Source: Thermococcus sp. EP1
Lineage (GTDB): Archaea; Methanobacteriota_B; Thermococci; Thermococcales; Thermococcaceae
DNA length: 64,000 bases
Assembly (NCBI RefSeq): GCF_001317345.1
Contig: NZ_JXCG01000001.1
Location: forward strand, 310,001 to 374,000
Reading direction: 5' to 3'
Positions 52,335 through 63,098 of this stretch are shown here, one piece after another. The stretch's first letter is position 1; each line of letters opens with the position of its first letter. The position numbers were made by a program, and so were the translations under genes. The notes under the pieces were generated by a model. It ran no database searches, was not told the DNA's origin, and saw only the letters and a program-made list of their open reading frames with translations.

Positions 52335-52373
52335 ATTTTAGGTTTGTGGAAAAAGGAGTTCTACACCTAAAAT
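52335..52373. promoter_or_regulatory. Inverted repeat over the DapA-family gene promoter
   Basis: ATTTTAGGT (52335-52343) and ACCTAAAAT (52365-52373) are perfect 9-base arms, 30 bases centre to centre. The nearer arm overlaps a reverse-strand TATA-like CCTAAAATA. As DNA it suits a dimeric repressor; as RNA it could be a hairpin ending the argS transcript. Confidence 0.4.
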
Positions 52374-52392
52374 GTATGGAAAAGAAAAGACC

Positions 52393-54366
<1,974 letters not shown>

Positions 54367-54396
54367 CTACCCGCTTTAAATTTGTTTGTGAGTGTC

Positions 54397-54687
54397 ATGA
54401 AAAGGATTGGGGAACATAAGGCTAAGAAGGGCCTTATAAGGTTTGAGATTGAAGAGGAGAACAGTATTGCTAAAAATGTGAGAATTACTGGGGACTTTTT
54501 TATCTATCCTGAAGAAACCATTCTTGAGCTGGAGGATGCATTAAAAGGAAAGAAGCTGGAAGAGCTTGAGAGTATAATAGACGAGTTCTTTTCTGTAAGA
54601 ATGGATATCGAAATGCCCTATATAGATGTTGAGGACTTTAAGATGGCCCTTAAAAATGCATTGAGTGGTGGAAATGAAGAGAAGTAG
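54397..54687 (+). CDS. Lipoate-protein ligase C-terminal domain protein
   Basis: A 96-residue protein (HKAKKGLIRFEIEEENSIAKNVRITGDFFIYPEETILELEDALKGK) resembling the small C-terminal domain of LplA-type lipoate ligases, in which Gly-Asp-Phe-Phe is conserved. In several archaea this domain is a separate polypeptide needed with the catalytic subunit to adenylate and transfer lipoate. No catalytic subunit is in the window. ATG 54397 is chosen over TTG 54382. The SpoIIM gene overlaps its end by 14 bases. Confidence 0.78.
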   Translation: MKRIGEHKAKKGLIRFEIEEENSIAKNVRITGDFFIYPEETILELEDALKGKKLEELESIIDEFFSVRMDIEMPYIDVEDFKMALKNALSGGNEEK

Positions 54688-55234
54688 AATTTTTTATGGG
54701 TTTATAGCCTTATTTTTAATCGGATCATTCTTTGGTATCCTTTTTGCTCGGGTAAATCCTAGTTCAGCTGAGATAATATTTTCAAATTTAAGGGAATTCT
54801 TGGGGGGCAACATTAACGAGAATATGGATAGGTTTAGCCTTTTCACATTCATTTTCTTTAATAATTCTAGGGTTGCACTTATTTCAGCAATTGGAGGGGT
54901 TTTATTTGGAATAGTACCAGCTGGAATATTATTCTTCAATGGGTTTATAGTGGGAATAGTGATAGAGTACTTCCATTTACAAGGTGAAGATTTGTTAAGA
55001 ATTGTGCTAGCTATACTCCCTCATGGATTGATTGAAATCCCAGCTTTTGCTGTTGCTGGAGTTGGGGGTGTTGAATGGTATTTTGAGCTTGTTAGAGGGG
55101 AAGGTACTCTAGGAGAGCGCTTTTTAAATGGATTCAAGAAGTCTATGAAAATGCTTGCCATAGCGCTTGTGATGCTTTTAGTAGCAGCTTTTGTCGAGGC
55201 TTATATCACTCCAACTATTGCATCTGCTGTTTGA
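54674..55234 (+). CDS. SpoIIM/DUF95-type membrane protein
   Basis: A 186-residue membrane protein with about five helices (FYGFIALFLIGSFFGILFA, FIFFNNSRVALISAIGGVLFGIVPAGILFFNGFIVG). The segment ILPHGLIEIPAFAVAGVGG is the signature of the SpoIIM/DUF95 family, in which the conserved Glu lies in HGLIEIPA. Function in archaea is unknown. GGTGG lies before ATG 54674, which overlaps the preceding lipoate-ligase domain gene; the pairing seems positional. Its end overlaps the convergent beta-propeller gene by 20 bases. Confidence 0.85.
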   Translation: MKRSRIFYGFIALFLIGSFFGILFARVNPSSAEIIFSNLREFLGGNINENMDRFSLFTFIFFNNSRVALISAIGGVLFGIVPAGILFFNGFIVGIVIEYFHLQGEDLLRIVLAILPHGLIEIPAFAVAGVGGVEWYFELVRGEGTLGERFLNGFKKSMKMLAIALVMLLVAAFVEAYITPTIASAV

Positions 55235-57134
55235 GTGCATACCCTCCCAAAATAAAGGATATTAGCAGAAGATATATGACGGAGAAAATGCTATTTGATT
55301 CAGGGTTATTTATTTGGTTGTTTGCTATTATTGGGCCGTGCTTTTCTTCCCATTTGTCTGTGATCAATATGTCAACGGCTCCTCCAGAGAGGAGCTCGAT
55401 AGTTTCTAAATCCTTAAGATGCAGGACATAAGTCTCTCCTGGCCTTAGATCTCCTATATAATAAGTTTTATCGTCTATTCTTAAGCTCACATTTTTTGAG
55501 TAACTTTCTCCTATTAGGAATTTTCCGTTTGGCTTAGGTGTGCTGATATTGCTGGATAAAAACAGACATCCAATTGAATATGTTGCTGTCCCATTAAAGA
55601 GAAGGGAAAGCGTTATTGTTCCATCAGTAGGCATATAAAAGACATAGTAAAAAGGCCGCCATTCATTGCTTACCTGTGCAAGGCCACCATAAACGTTTTT
55701 TTCTGTATAAACAGTAACATGTACAGGCCTAATCTGGGTGCCCCAGGGCTGAGAACTTTTGAGGCACAGTCCTAAGGTGTACCATCCATTTTCGAGCTTT
55801 AGCCCTGTGAGTTCTAGGGCTGAAGAGGGTCTTGAAGGGGATAAGATTAAAACATCTCTTTTCTTTTCTATAGTACCGTTTATTGCCTTCCAATTCAATT
55901 CAGTGGAAAGATGATTTTGGAATTTCTTCCCTTTTATGACAATTGCAATTGGGTATTTCGTGTGTATTGGAAATATTATAAGCCTGTTTTCAACAAGGGT
56001 TCCAGATACGGGAAAGTTAGAGCCTTTTCCATAGATCAATTTTAGGGCCTCTTCTCGTGTGAATAATTTCATTCGTAAATTGTTCATATAGAGATAACCG
56101 TTTGCTATGTGGATAGGATAGAGAGTATTAGTCCCATTTATTAATCCCCCACTTATCTTCCTCCATACTATTCCGTCGAGGGATATCCAGAGATAATCCA
56201 TGCCCTCTTTATGATAGTCCACACTTACTACATAATGAATTCCGGTTTCTGGGTCTCTTAGAGCATCGTAGAACTTCATTTCTGCTTTATAATATTCCCC
56301 GAACCATGTTGCTAAGGGTTTAAGTTCGTCCTTTTTCTTGTTGTACTCTATTATCTGAGGGAAATTATCATTATAGAAGAAGACTCTATTTTCATCAGGA
56401 TACGTGACAGCTAATGGTCCACTGTTCATTACATAATTGATTATATGATTGTTAGTATTTCTAAACATCCAAGTGCCGTTTTTATAGATGTACAGTCCTC
56501 TATATGGGGGATTATCGCCAACTCCAACGTAAACGATTTTATCGTAGGGATCTATGCTGACTAAGTGGATATGACAACCGTTGTCTTTGATCTTGTAGTG
56601 ATCTTCTATGTCAAAGAAAACTTCAAAATGCCTCCCGTCGAAAGTTCTATAGACTTTCGCACTGTTGGACTTCTTCCCATATTCCCCTATAAGCAAAAAG
56701 TCTTCATTTCCTGCCCATGACCACCAGATAGCATATTTGCCCTCATCGAGTCTCAAAACTTCTTCAAAAGTTTGTTCATTCCACATAAATATCCTTCCTT
56801 TGATGTCCGAGAAGAAGAGCGTGTCTTTCCATAGATAAAGAGAAGTTATCTCGGTATTGTGTGTATATAACACTTCCCACTTCTTTCCATCTAGACTTTT
56901 TAGTATTTTCATTCTTTGGTGCCTCAATCTCTTATATTCTACTCCGTAAATGTATCCGCTTGAATCAGGCCCTACTACATAAGTCACCGGAAGTTCTTCA
57001 GTATTTAGAACAAGAGAAGGTGGAAGAGGGGTGTCAATTACCTTCCCAATTCCATGGAGATAATATTCAAATGATCTTGCCGGAGAAGCGTAAATGAGTA
57101 AAAGAAAAATAATCGTGGCCCATTTGGCCCTCAT
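55215..57134 (-). CDS. Secreted beta-propeller-like surface protein with C-terminal anchor
   Basis: A 639-residue exported protein. Residues 1-21 form a signal peptide. The first 370 residues repeat short motifs (ILKSLDGKKWEVLY, VYRTFDGRHFEVFF, LWISLDGIVWRKIS), Ser/Thr-x-Asp-Gly-x-x-Trp/Phe boxes like BNR/Asp-box propellers. A beta-rich middle follows and the protein ends with one membrane helix (FSVIYLLLISFILGGYAL). It is probably displayed on the cell surface. It overlaps the DUF354 gene as ATGA, so both are co-translated, hinting at a glycan-related role. Confidence 0.72.
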   Translation of the reverse strand: MRAKWATIIFLLLIYASPARSFEYYLHGIGKVIDTPLPPSLVLNTEELPVTYVVGPDSSGYIYGVEYKRLRHQRMKILKSLDGKKWEVLYTHNTEITSLYLWKDTLFFSDIKGRIFMWNEQTFEEVLRLDEGKYAIWWSWAGNEDFLLIGEYGKKSNSAKVYRTFDGRHFEVFFDIEDHYKIKDNGCHIHLVSIDPYDKIVYVGVGDNPPYRGLYIYKNGTWMFRNTNNHIINYVMNSGPLAVTYPDENRVFFYNDNFPQIIEYNKKKDELKPLATWFGEYYKAEMKFYDALRDPETGIHYVVSVDYHKEGMDYLWISLDGIVWRKISGGLINGTNTLYPIHIANGYLYMNNLRMKLFTREEALKLIYGKGSNFPVSGTLVENRLIIFPIHTKYPIAIVIKGKKFQNHLSTELNWKAINGTIEKKRDVLILSPSRPSSALELTGLKLENGWYTLGLCLKSSQPWGTQIRPVHVTVYTEKNVYGGLAQVSNEWRPFYYVFYMPTDGTITLSLLFNGTATYSIGCLFLSSNISTPKPNGKFLIGESYSKNVSLRIDDKTYYIGDLRPGETYVLHLKDLETIELLSGGAVDILITDKWEEKHGPIIANNQINNPESNSIFSVIYLLLISFILGGYALKQQMQ

Positions 57135-58219
57135 TTTCTGCTCACCAGTTCTTCGGGAGCAGTTTCTTGGACAGGGAATGTTCCATATTCTTCATACGTT
57201 TCGATTTCGTTCAAAAATGCATCTACGGGATTTTCCATAGTCATAATTACGTTTCTAACATGCTTTCTAAAGGCCCCATTCTTTCTCATGAGCTCCCAGG
57301 CCTTTTCAGAAACTCTTATGGGGTCTGTGGAGTGGAACTTAATCCCCAAGTTTATAAGCCACCGAGTTATTGCGAGTAGCTTACCTGGATATGTCGATAT
57401 GGTTGGAGTTCCTAAAGCTAGTGCCTCTCTATTCATTGTTCCACCGGCTCCTATCATGAGTTTTGCGTAATATAGAAGCGATAGGCTGTCGGTAACATGG
57501 TCGGGGATTATAACATTTTCAAAGTGTTTAAACCGCTTTGCCTGGCTTTCAGTTCTCGGGAAGAGGACAATGGGAATGTCAGGGAGTAGAGGGATGATAT
57601 TCTCAAGTATGCTTTTCTCAGCATCCCCGTTAAAGTAATTGGCTTTTATCGGTTCAGTTCTCATGACGATATAGCTGTAGGCAGTTAAATCCAGCTCTTT
57701 TAGTGGTTTTTTACTTGGAACGAATCCATATAGGTGAGCAAGCTCAGGTATGCCGTTTATAGGCCTTAAAGAATTTGCATCAGCTCCGCATTTTATAAGC
57801 TCGTATGCATCAATGGCTTTTGGATAAACAAGTCTCCTCGTGAATGGTAACATGAGTTTATTAACCGCTGTTGCAGTGTCATTATCTGCAAATCCTATAG
57901 TTGGAATCCCCAAACCAAAGGCAATTCTTGGAGCCTCTGGAGAATTTTTATAGAGGGCTAAATCGGGTTTTTCTTCAATTATTAATTTAGCGAGCTTATG
58001 TTGTCTTTCAACACTTGCTATGAGCTTTCCTTCAAGTGTAGAACCACCATGTTTTCCAACAATATAGTAACCTATTCCCAACATGTCCAAAATTCCAGTT
58101 AAACCGTCAAATTCCCTTGTAGTGACCAAAACCTCATGTCCTCTCTTCTCGAGTTCCCTGATTATACCCTTGAAAAAGTGAGCGTGAGGTGCGTTGACAA
58201 TGTCTATCCAGATCTTCAC
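57131..58219 (-). CDS. DUF354 glycosyltransferase-like protein
   Basis: A 362-residue protein with a GT-B-like fold: WIDIVNAPHAHFFKGIIRELEKRGHEVLVTTREFDG at the start and LMIGAGGTMNREALALGTPTISTYPG in the second half, as in UDP-GlcNAc 2-epimerase and glycosyltransferase relatives. DUF354 proteins lie in polysaccharide gene sets and are thought to act in sugar transfer, without proof. Start GTG 58219 is 5 bases after GGTGA; GTG 58228 lies inside that site. It overlaps the secreted protein gene and is divergent from the ManNAcA genes. Confidence 0.8.
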   Translation of the reverse strand: MKIWIDIVNAPHAHFFKGIIRELEKRGHEVLVTTREFDGLTGILDMLGIGYYIVGKHGGSTLEGKLIASVERQHKLAKLIIEEKPDLALYKNSPEAPRIAFGLGIPTIGFADNDTATAVNKLMLPFTRRLVYPKAIDAYELIKCGADANSLRPINGIPELAHLYGFVPSKKPLKELDLTAYSYIVMRTEPIKANYFNGDAEKSILENIIPLLPDIPIVLFPRTESQAKRFKHFENVIIPDHVTDSLSLLYYAKLMIGAGGTMNREALALGTPTISTYPGKLLAITRWLINLGIKFHSTDPIRVSEKAWELMRKNGAFRKHVRNVIMTMENPVDAFLNEIETYEEYGTFPVQETAPEELVSRK

Positions 58220-58518
58220 AGATTTCACCCAATATTATGAACACCTTTGTCCATTAAAAGGGTTTCCGTAAAATGGTTTTTTTGAGTCTGGATACTCATA
58301 TCCCAAAAGCTTCTTTTTGGTTGCAAACGTTTATTACAATTTCTGTCAATGAAACAAACATTTTGGAGTCATGTATTATAATTTTGTCTTATTATCAGGC
58401 TCCCATCTTAAGAAAAATCAAAAATTCTGGAGAAATCTTTGGGAATTTTGGTTTGAAATTGTTGCGTGGAAAAACCTTAAATTTGGGTTTTCAGTCTCTT
58501 TTACTTAGGGTGGAAGAG
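58220..58518. other. Divergent gap before the UDP-ManNAc dehydrogenase gene
   Basis: This 299-base gap is open in the dehydrogenase frame but has no protein-like content or ribosome binding site. A TATA box CCTTAAATTT at 58476-58485 would start transcription near 58508, only 11 bases before ATG 58519. AT-rich sequence near 58255 may serve the DUF354 gene. Nothing else is seen. Confidence 0.5.
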
Positions 58519-59805
58519 ATGAAAGAGAGAATAATTGAGAAAAGTGCAGAAATCGCGGTCATTGGATTGGGATATATTGGGCTTCCAACCGCTATAATGT
58601 TTGCAAATGCAGGTTTTAATGTGATAGGATATGAAATAAGGGAAGAAGTTGTGAAAAAATTGAATTCTGGCAACTCTCATATAGTGGAACCTGACATAGA
58701 TGAACTTTTACATAAAGCCATAAAAAGTGGCAGATTAAGGGCAACTTCTGATAAGAATGATATAAGAGGAAAAGACGTTTACTTAATATGTGTTCAAACA
58801 CCATTAAAGGATGATAAAACTCCTGATCTAAGTTATCTTGAAAATGCTGTTAGAACAGTTGCTGAGACTATGAAAAGGGGCTCTTTAGTGATAATTGAGA
58901 GCACGATTCCACCAATGACCACTATAAGAATGGCAAAGCTCATAGAGGAAGTAAATGGTCTAAAAGCTGGAAAAGATTTCTACATGGCACATGCCCCTGA
59001 GAGGGTAATGCCTGGAAGAATATTTAAGGAGCTTGTTTATAACTCAAGGATACTCGGGGGTATAGATGAAGAGAGTGCAGAACTGGCTGAGATCTTATAC
59101 CGCTCATTTGTAAAAGGCCAGATATTCAAAACGAACTCCACAACCAGTGAAATGGTAAAACTGATGGAAAACACTTTTAGAGACGTGAACATAGCACTGG
59201 CAAATGAATTTGCTCTTTTAGCTCATCAATACGGCGTTGATATTTTTAAAGCAATAGAATTGGCCAATACGCATCCACGGGTCAAAATTCACACTCCGGG
59301 AATAGGTGTTGGGGGGCATTGTTTGCCAAAAGATCCTTATTTATTATTAAGCTCTGCTAAAGAAGATTTTGGATTGGTGAAGAAAGCTAGAGAAATCAAT
59401 GAAGACATGCCCCTCTTTGTCAAGGATCTTCTAGTGAGTGCTCTAAAGACTATAAACTTGCCTCCGGAGGATGCCATTGTCACAGTATTGGGGTTGGCGT
59501 ATAAAGGAGATTCGGATGATACGAGGAACTCTCCAGCTTTATTCTTTATTGAAGAGATAAAAGAGGAAGTGAAGGATGTAAGGACCTATGATCCATATGT
59601 AAAAGGTACTCACGAAACTCTTGAAGAGGCCTTAAGAGGAAGTGATGTGGCAGTAATAGCAACAGATCATTCTCTGTTTAGAAATCTTAATTGGGAAGAA
59701 TTGGGGAAACTTATGAGAAATAGAGTTTTAATAGATGGGAGACACGTAGTGCAGACTCCTCCAAAGGGTTTTGTGTTTAAGGGGGTTGGGAGGGGCGAGT
59801 ATTGA
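58519..59805 (+). CDS. wecC: UDP-N-acetyl-D-mannosamine dehydrogenase
   Basis: A 428-residue nucleotide-sugar dehydrogenase. It has an NAD-binding AVIGLGYIGLPTAIMFANAG near the N-terminus and substrate loops (HAPERVMPGRIFKEL). The catalytic cysteine is in GVGGHCLPKDPYLL, and the C-terminal domain starts VTVLGLAYKGDSDDTRNSPAL. It oxidises UDP-ManNAc to UDP-ManNAcA for surface N-glycans. GGTGG lies 5 bases before ATG 58519. The epimerase that supplies its substrate starts within its stop codon, confirming the pathway. Confidence 0.92.
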   Translation: MKERIIEKSAEIAVIGLGYIGLPTAIMFANAGFNVIGYEIREEVVKKLNSGNSHIVEPDIDELLHKAIKSGRLRATSDKNDIRGKDVYLICVQTPLKDDKTPDLSYLENAVRTVAETMKRGSLVIIESTIPPMTTIRMAKLIEEVNGLKAGKDFYMAHAPERVMPGRIFKELVYNSRILGGIDEESAELAEILYRSFVKGQIFKTNSTTSEMVKLMENTFRDVNIALANEFALLAHQYGVDIFKAIELANTHPRVKIHTPGIGVGGHCLPKDPYLLLSSAKEDFGLVKKAREINEDMPLFVKDLLVSALKTINLPPEDAIVTVLGLAYKGDSDDTRNSPALFFIEEIKEEVKDVRTYDPYVKGTHETLEEALRGSDVAVIATDHSLFRNLNWEELGKLMRNRVLIDGRHVVQTPPKGFVFKGVGRGEY

Positions 59806-60935
59806 AACCGGCTTTTGTTTTTGGAACAAGGCCTGAGATAATAAAGCTGGCACCTGTAATAAGGGCATTTGAGGAAAGGAGTATTGAGCCCTTACTTATT
59901 CACACTGGTCAACATTATGATTATGAAATGAGCAAGATCTTTTTGGAAGAGCTTGACCTTCACAGGATAGACTATCATCTTGAAGTTGGTTCTGGAACTC
60001 AAGCATATCAAACTGGAAGTGCTATGATAAAAATAGAAGAGGTTCTGATGAAAGAAAAGCCGGATGTCACTCTAGTTCAAGGGGATACAAACACTGTTTT
60101 AGCTGGTGCTTTGGCGAGTGTAAAGCTTAAGATTCCGGTGGCTCATGTTGAAGCAGGTTTAAGAAGCTTCGATAGAACAATGCCTGAGGAGATAAACAGG
60201 ATCTTAGCAGATCATGCTAGTGAAGTTCTTTTTGCACCTACGGAGGAAGCAAAGAAAAATCTCGAACGAGAAGGTATATCTGAAGGAGTTTATGTTGTTG
60301 GGAACACAATTGTTGATGCGGTTCTTCAAAATTCGGAAATAGCCGAAAGGAAGAGTAAAATCTTAGATAAGCTCGGATTAAGACCCAAAGAGTACGCCGT
60401 TTTAACAGCCCATAGGGCAGAGAACACTGATAGTGAGGAGAACCTCAAAAAACTCGTGGAGATAATAGAATCCTTGCCGATAACTGTAATTTATCCGGTG
60501 CATCCAAGAACGGAAAAGCGCTTAAAATCGTTAAATCTCTGGAGCAGGCTAGAGAAAAGAGCTCATGTAATTTTAACGAAACCTTTGGGTTATCTTGACT
60601 TCTTAAAGCTTCAAAAAAATGCAAAATTCGTGTTAACAGATTCTGGAGGTATTCAGGAGGAAAGCATAATACTAGATGTCCCGTGTTTAACGCTCCGCTA
60701 CAATACTGAGAGACCAGAAACAATAAAAGCAGGCGGGAATGTCCTCGTAGGCCTAGAAAAGGAGAGAGTTCTTTATTATGTGGATAGACTCTTGAATGAT
60801 AAGCAGTTCTATGAAAGAATGGCAAAGGCTCCCAACCCCTTTGGGGACGGAAAGAGTGGGGAGAGAATCGTTAATACTCTCCTGCAGCTTTATGAGAAAG
60901 GAGAACTCAGAGTAAAGAGTTCAAGGTTTATTTAA
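59802..60935 (+). CDS. wecB: UDP-N-acetylglucosamine 2-epimerase (non-hydrolysing)
   Basis: A 377-residue GT-B-fold enzyme: FVFGTRPEIIKLAPVIRAF at the start, LLIHTGQHYDYEMS, VQGDTNTVLAGALAS, HVEAGLRSFDRTMPEEINR, LTAHRAENTDS and TDSGGIQEESIILDVPCLTLR. It interconverts UDP-GlcNAc and UDP-ManNAc. The start is TTG 59802, overlapping the dehydrogenase stop (TTGA). The two enzymes turn UDP-GlcNAc into UDP-ManNAcA. Its 3' end overlaps the radical SAM gene by 8 bases. Confidence 0.95.
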   Translation: MKPAFVFGTRPEIIKLAPVIRAFEERSIEPLLIHTGQHYDYEMSKIFLEELDLHRIDYHLEVGSGTQAYQTGSAMIKIEEVLMKEKPDVTLVQGDTNTVLAGALASVKLKIPVAHVEAGLRSFDRTMPEEINRILADHASEVLFAPTEEAKKNLEREGISEGVYVVGNTIVDAVLQNSEIAERKSKILDKLGLRPKEYAVLTAHRAENTDSEENLKKLVEIIESLPITVIYPVHPRTEKRLKSLNLWSRLEKRAHVILTKPLGYLDFLKLQKNAKFVLTDSGGIQEESIILDVPCLTLRYNTERPETIKAGGNVLVGLEKERVLYYVDRLLNDKQFYERMAKAPNPFGDGKSGERIVNTLLQLYEKGELRVKSSRFI

Positions 60936-62184
60936 TTGGAGTGCCGACGTAGATTCCATGTCTTGTCCTTACTATTTTTACTTTAATCTCTTCGCCAACT
61001 TTTGCGTGAGTATTTATGACCTCTATCAGACGGTTTCTCGCAGTAGCTAGCATTTCCCCTTCAATTCTACCAGGAAGAATTATTTTTGCCTTAACAACCT
61101 CTCCAACGTGGAATTCTAGTGGAATAAACCTTCTTTTATGCATCCCAAAGTGTTCTGGCTTTAGCACTAAAGGCCTCATACCAGTTTTTTCTTCGAGCTC
61201 CCTAAGCCATGTGTAGAACTTTTTGAAAGATAAAAACTTCACAGATGGATGCCTTCCGAATTTGTAGGGTACGTAGTTCTGAAATCCTAGAGCGGGCCAT
61301 CTCTTCCCTGCTCCAATTTTTCTTGCAAATTCAATAAAAGCCTCGGCCTCCATATCGTTTATTCCAAAAATAATCACTGGGGCAAAAAGGACATCAATCC
61401 CAGCATTTATCAAGGCCTCGGCCATTTCCAAGACATGATTGAGGTCATAATTTTTCATCCCCATAAGCATTCTGGCTTTTTCTGGATCGAGGGAGTGGAT
61501 GGAGAGATTTACTCTGTCTAACCCAGCCTCTGCTAACTCTTCAATTAACTTCTCATTGAGCAGAATCCCATTGCTCTGCATTGAAATAATGTTAACATTT
61601 GGATTCTCTCTAAGCCCCTGGACGAGCTCCACAATGAATGGGTAGAGTAAAGGTTCCCCTTGACCATCCAAATGGGCCTCAATCCCTTTTCCTTTAAACT
61701 GGGCGACTTCGTCGAACCATTTTAGTAAATAATCTACATCTACGACGTAGTCAAGAATTCTAGTTCTTGAATATGGTCCCTCATCTACAGAACAGAAAAT
61801 ACACGAAACGTTGCACCCTGTAGAGCCTCTAACCTGAATTAAGTTTGTTCCTCGATCTATCAATCCAAATGCATTATATCCTAAAAGCGGGACGTTCATC
61901 CCTTCATGAATGTAGAGCACCTTTCTTTTTGTATATCTACTTCTTAAAAATTCTCCCAGATGACTTTGGATTAGAAATGTAATTAACCTTTCAATCTCCT
62001 CGTTTTCAACATCTACAATGAGATACCCCTCTTCAGCGCTTATAGTAGGTTTTATCCTAAACTTACGTTTAATGGCTCTCTCGAGAAGCTTTTTTTCAAA
62101 ATCGGCATAGAGGGTCTCTCTCCAAATCAATCTTATGCTATTCTCGTGTTCTTCAAAATATGAATTTGGAAGCTTTATTCTCAT
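60928..62184 (-). CDS. Radical SAM protein with C-terminal TRAM domain
   Basis: A 418-residue enzyme. The Fe-S motif CX3CX2C is in GSTGCNVSCIFCSVDEG, and the SAM-binding barrel continues with HLDGQGEPLLYPFI and VNLSIHSLD. About 70 C-terminal residues (EFHVGEVVKAKIILPGRIEGEMLATARNRLIEVI) look like a TRAM-type RNA-binding domain. An RNA or nucleotide-modifying role is plausible, substrate unknown. ATG 62184 (or 62187) follows AAAGGAG; a TATA box (TTTTATAAA on the reverse strand near 62230-62238) lies inside the longer frame from 62256. Confidence 0.82.
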   Translation of the reverse strand: MRIKLPNSYFEEHENSIRLIWRETLYADFEKKLLERAIKRKFRIKPTISAEEGYLIVDVENEEIERLITFLIQSHLGEFLRSRYTKRKVLYIHEGMNVPLLGYNAFGLIDRGTNLIQVRGSTGCNVSCIFCSVDEGPYSRTRILDYVVDVDYLLKWFDEVAQFKGKGIEAHLDGQGEPLLYPFIVELVQGLRENPNVNIISMQSNGILLNEKLIEELAEAGLDRVNLSIHSLDPEKARMLMGMKNYDLNHVLEMAEALINAGIDVLFAPVIIFGINDMEAEAFIEFARKIGAGKRWPALGFQNYVPYKFGRHPSVKFLSFKKFYTWLRELEEKTGMRPLVLKPEHFGMHKRRFIPLEFHVGEVVKAKIILPGRIEGEMLATARNRLIEVINTHAKVGEEIKVKIVRTRHGIYVGTPIK

Positions 62185-62331
62185 CATATACTCCTTTGAA
62201 AAGAACTTCCTTTTAAAATTTTTAGCAAGATTTATAAAATAGATAACTGAGCACATTACCGCATGGAAACATTTTAATACTTTTGTAGCAAAGGGTCTAA
62301 TGATGGACTATTGTGGACAGAGGTGAGGAAA

Positions 62332-62832
62332 ATGTGGGGTAAGCTTGAACATTACTTTGATGAATATCCCGTGAGGAAACAAATAGCTAAATTGCTCTTA
62401 AAGTATGGTTTAAAGGTTTCGGATGATATGAAAATTAAGTGTGGGGAAATAGAGGTACCCTATACAAAAATAGCAAAGGCACTTGATGTTGATAGGAGAG
62501 TCGTTAAAGAAACTGTCACAATGATTCTGAAAATTCCCGAACTTAAGGAGGTTTACGTTAATCTAGAACCTACTGTGCACATGAAGTTTGTTGGAAGGCA
62601 CGTTGGTTATGGAGTTATAGAGATTGAACCAGAACCAAGGGCTATCGGAATCTTGGCAAAAGTGGCCTCTAAGATCGCTGATAGGGGCATAAATATTATA
62701 CAGGTAGTTGCGGAAGACCCAGAACTTTATCCAGAGGCTACACTCACAATAATCACAGAAAAACCAATTCCTGGCGAACTGATAAACGAACTATCAAAGC
62801 TTGAAGGAGTTAAAAGGATTTCAATTTATTGA
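62332..62832 (+). CDS. Regulator with HTH and ACT domains
   Basis: A 166-residue protein. An N-terminal HTH-like region (CGEIEVPYTKIAKALDVDRRVVKETVTMILKIPEL) is followed by an ACT domain (YGVIEIEPEPRAIGILAKVASKIADRGINIIQVVAEDPELYPEATLTIITEKPI), a fold that binds amino acids. It is probably a regulator of amino-acid metabolism. GAGGTGAG lies before ATG 62332; the longer start at 62311 is inside the leader. It is transcribed alone, divergent from the radical SAM gene. Confidence 0.83.
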   Translation: MWGKLEHYFDEYPVRKQIAKLLLKYGLKVSDDMKIKCGEIEVPYTKIAKALDVDRRVVKETVTMILKIPELKEVYVNLEPTVHMKFVGRHVGYGVIEIEPEPRAIGILAKVASKIADRGINIIQVVAEDPELYPEATLTIITEKPIPGELINELSKLEGVKRISIY

Positions 62833-62988
62833 CCTTTTTTATTCTTCTTGAATTATTTAGGGAAGGACTTATTCTATATCTTGACAATTTTGAATATGCT
62901 GGATTTTTTAGCTTTTTACGCCTCTTAAATATTGTAGATCTTGATTTTCTCTTATTCTCAGGAGCATGTTTCTAATATATAACCAATG

Positions 62989-63008
62989 GTTATTAACCAT
63001 TTGCTCTC
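62989..63008 (+). promoter_or_regulatory. SurR-like site upstream of the mnhE promoter
   Basis: GTTATTAAC fits the GTTn3AAC core; five bases later GCT replaces the third GTT. It lies about 20 bases upstream of the TATA box (63018-63026), the position expected for activation by the redox regulator SurR. Confidence 0.5.
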
Positions 63009-63017
63009 TTGGGAAGG

Positions 63018-63026
63018 TTTATAAAT
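63018..63026 (+). promoter_or_regulatory. TATA box of the mnhEFG/mbh-like operon
   Basis: TTTATAAAT preceded by GGGAAGG (BRE-like) at 63011-63017; transcription should start near 63048. Confidence 0.6.
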
Positions 63027-63044
63027 GTATATGTCTCAATAAAC

Positions 63045-63061
63045 GTTAGAAACGTTAGGTG
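63045..63061 (+). promoter_or_regulatory. SurR-like site at the transcription start
   Basis: GTTAGAAAC fits GTTn3AAC, and after five bases GTG takes the place of the third GTT. It overlaps the predicted start point, a repressor-like position. Confidence 0.45.
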
Positions 63062-63098
63062 TAAAAACTTTCAACCTTTGCTTACGGAGGGTTGTTAA

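Noticed and set aside
58273-58518. 82-codon N-terminal extension of the UDP-ManNAc dehydrogenase
   Set aside because: The TATA box lies within it, the text is not protein-like and family length begins at ATG 58519.
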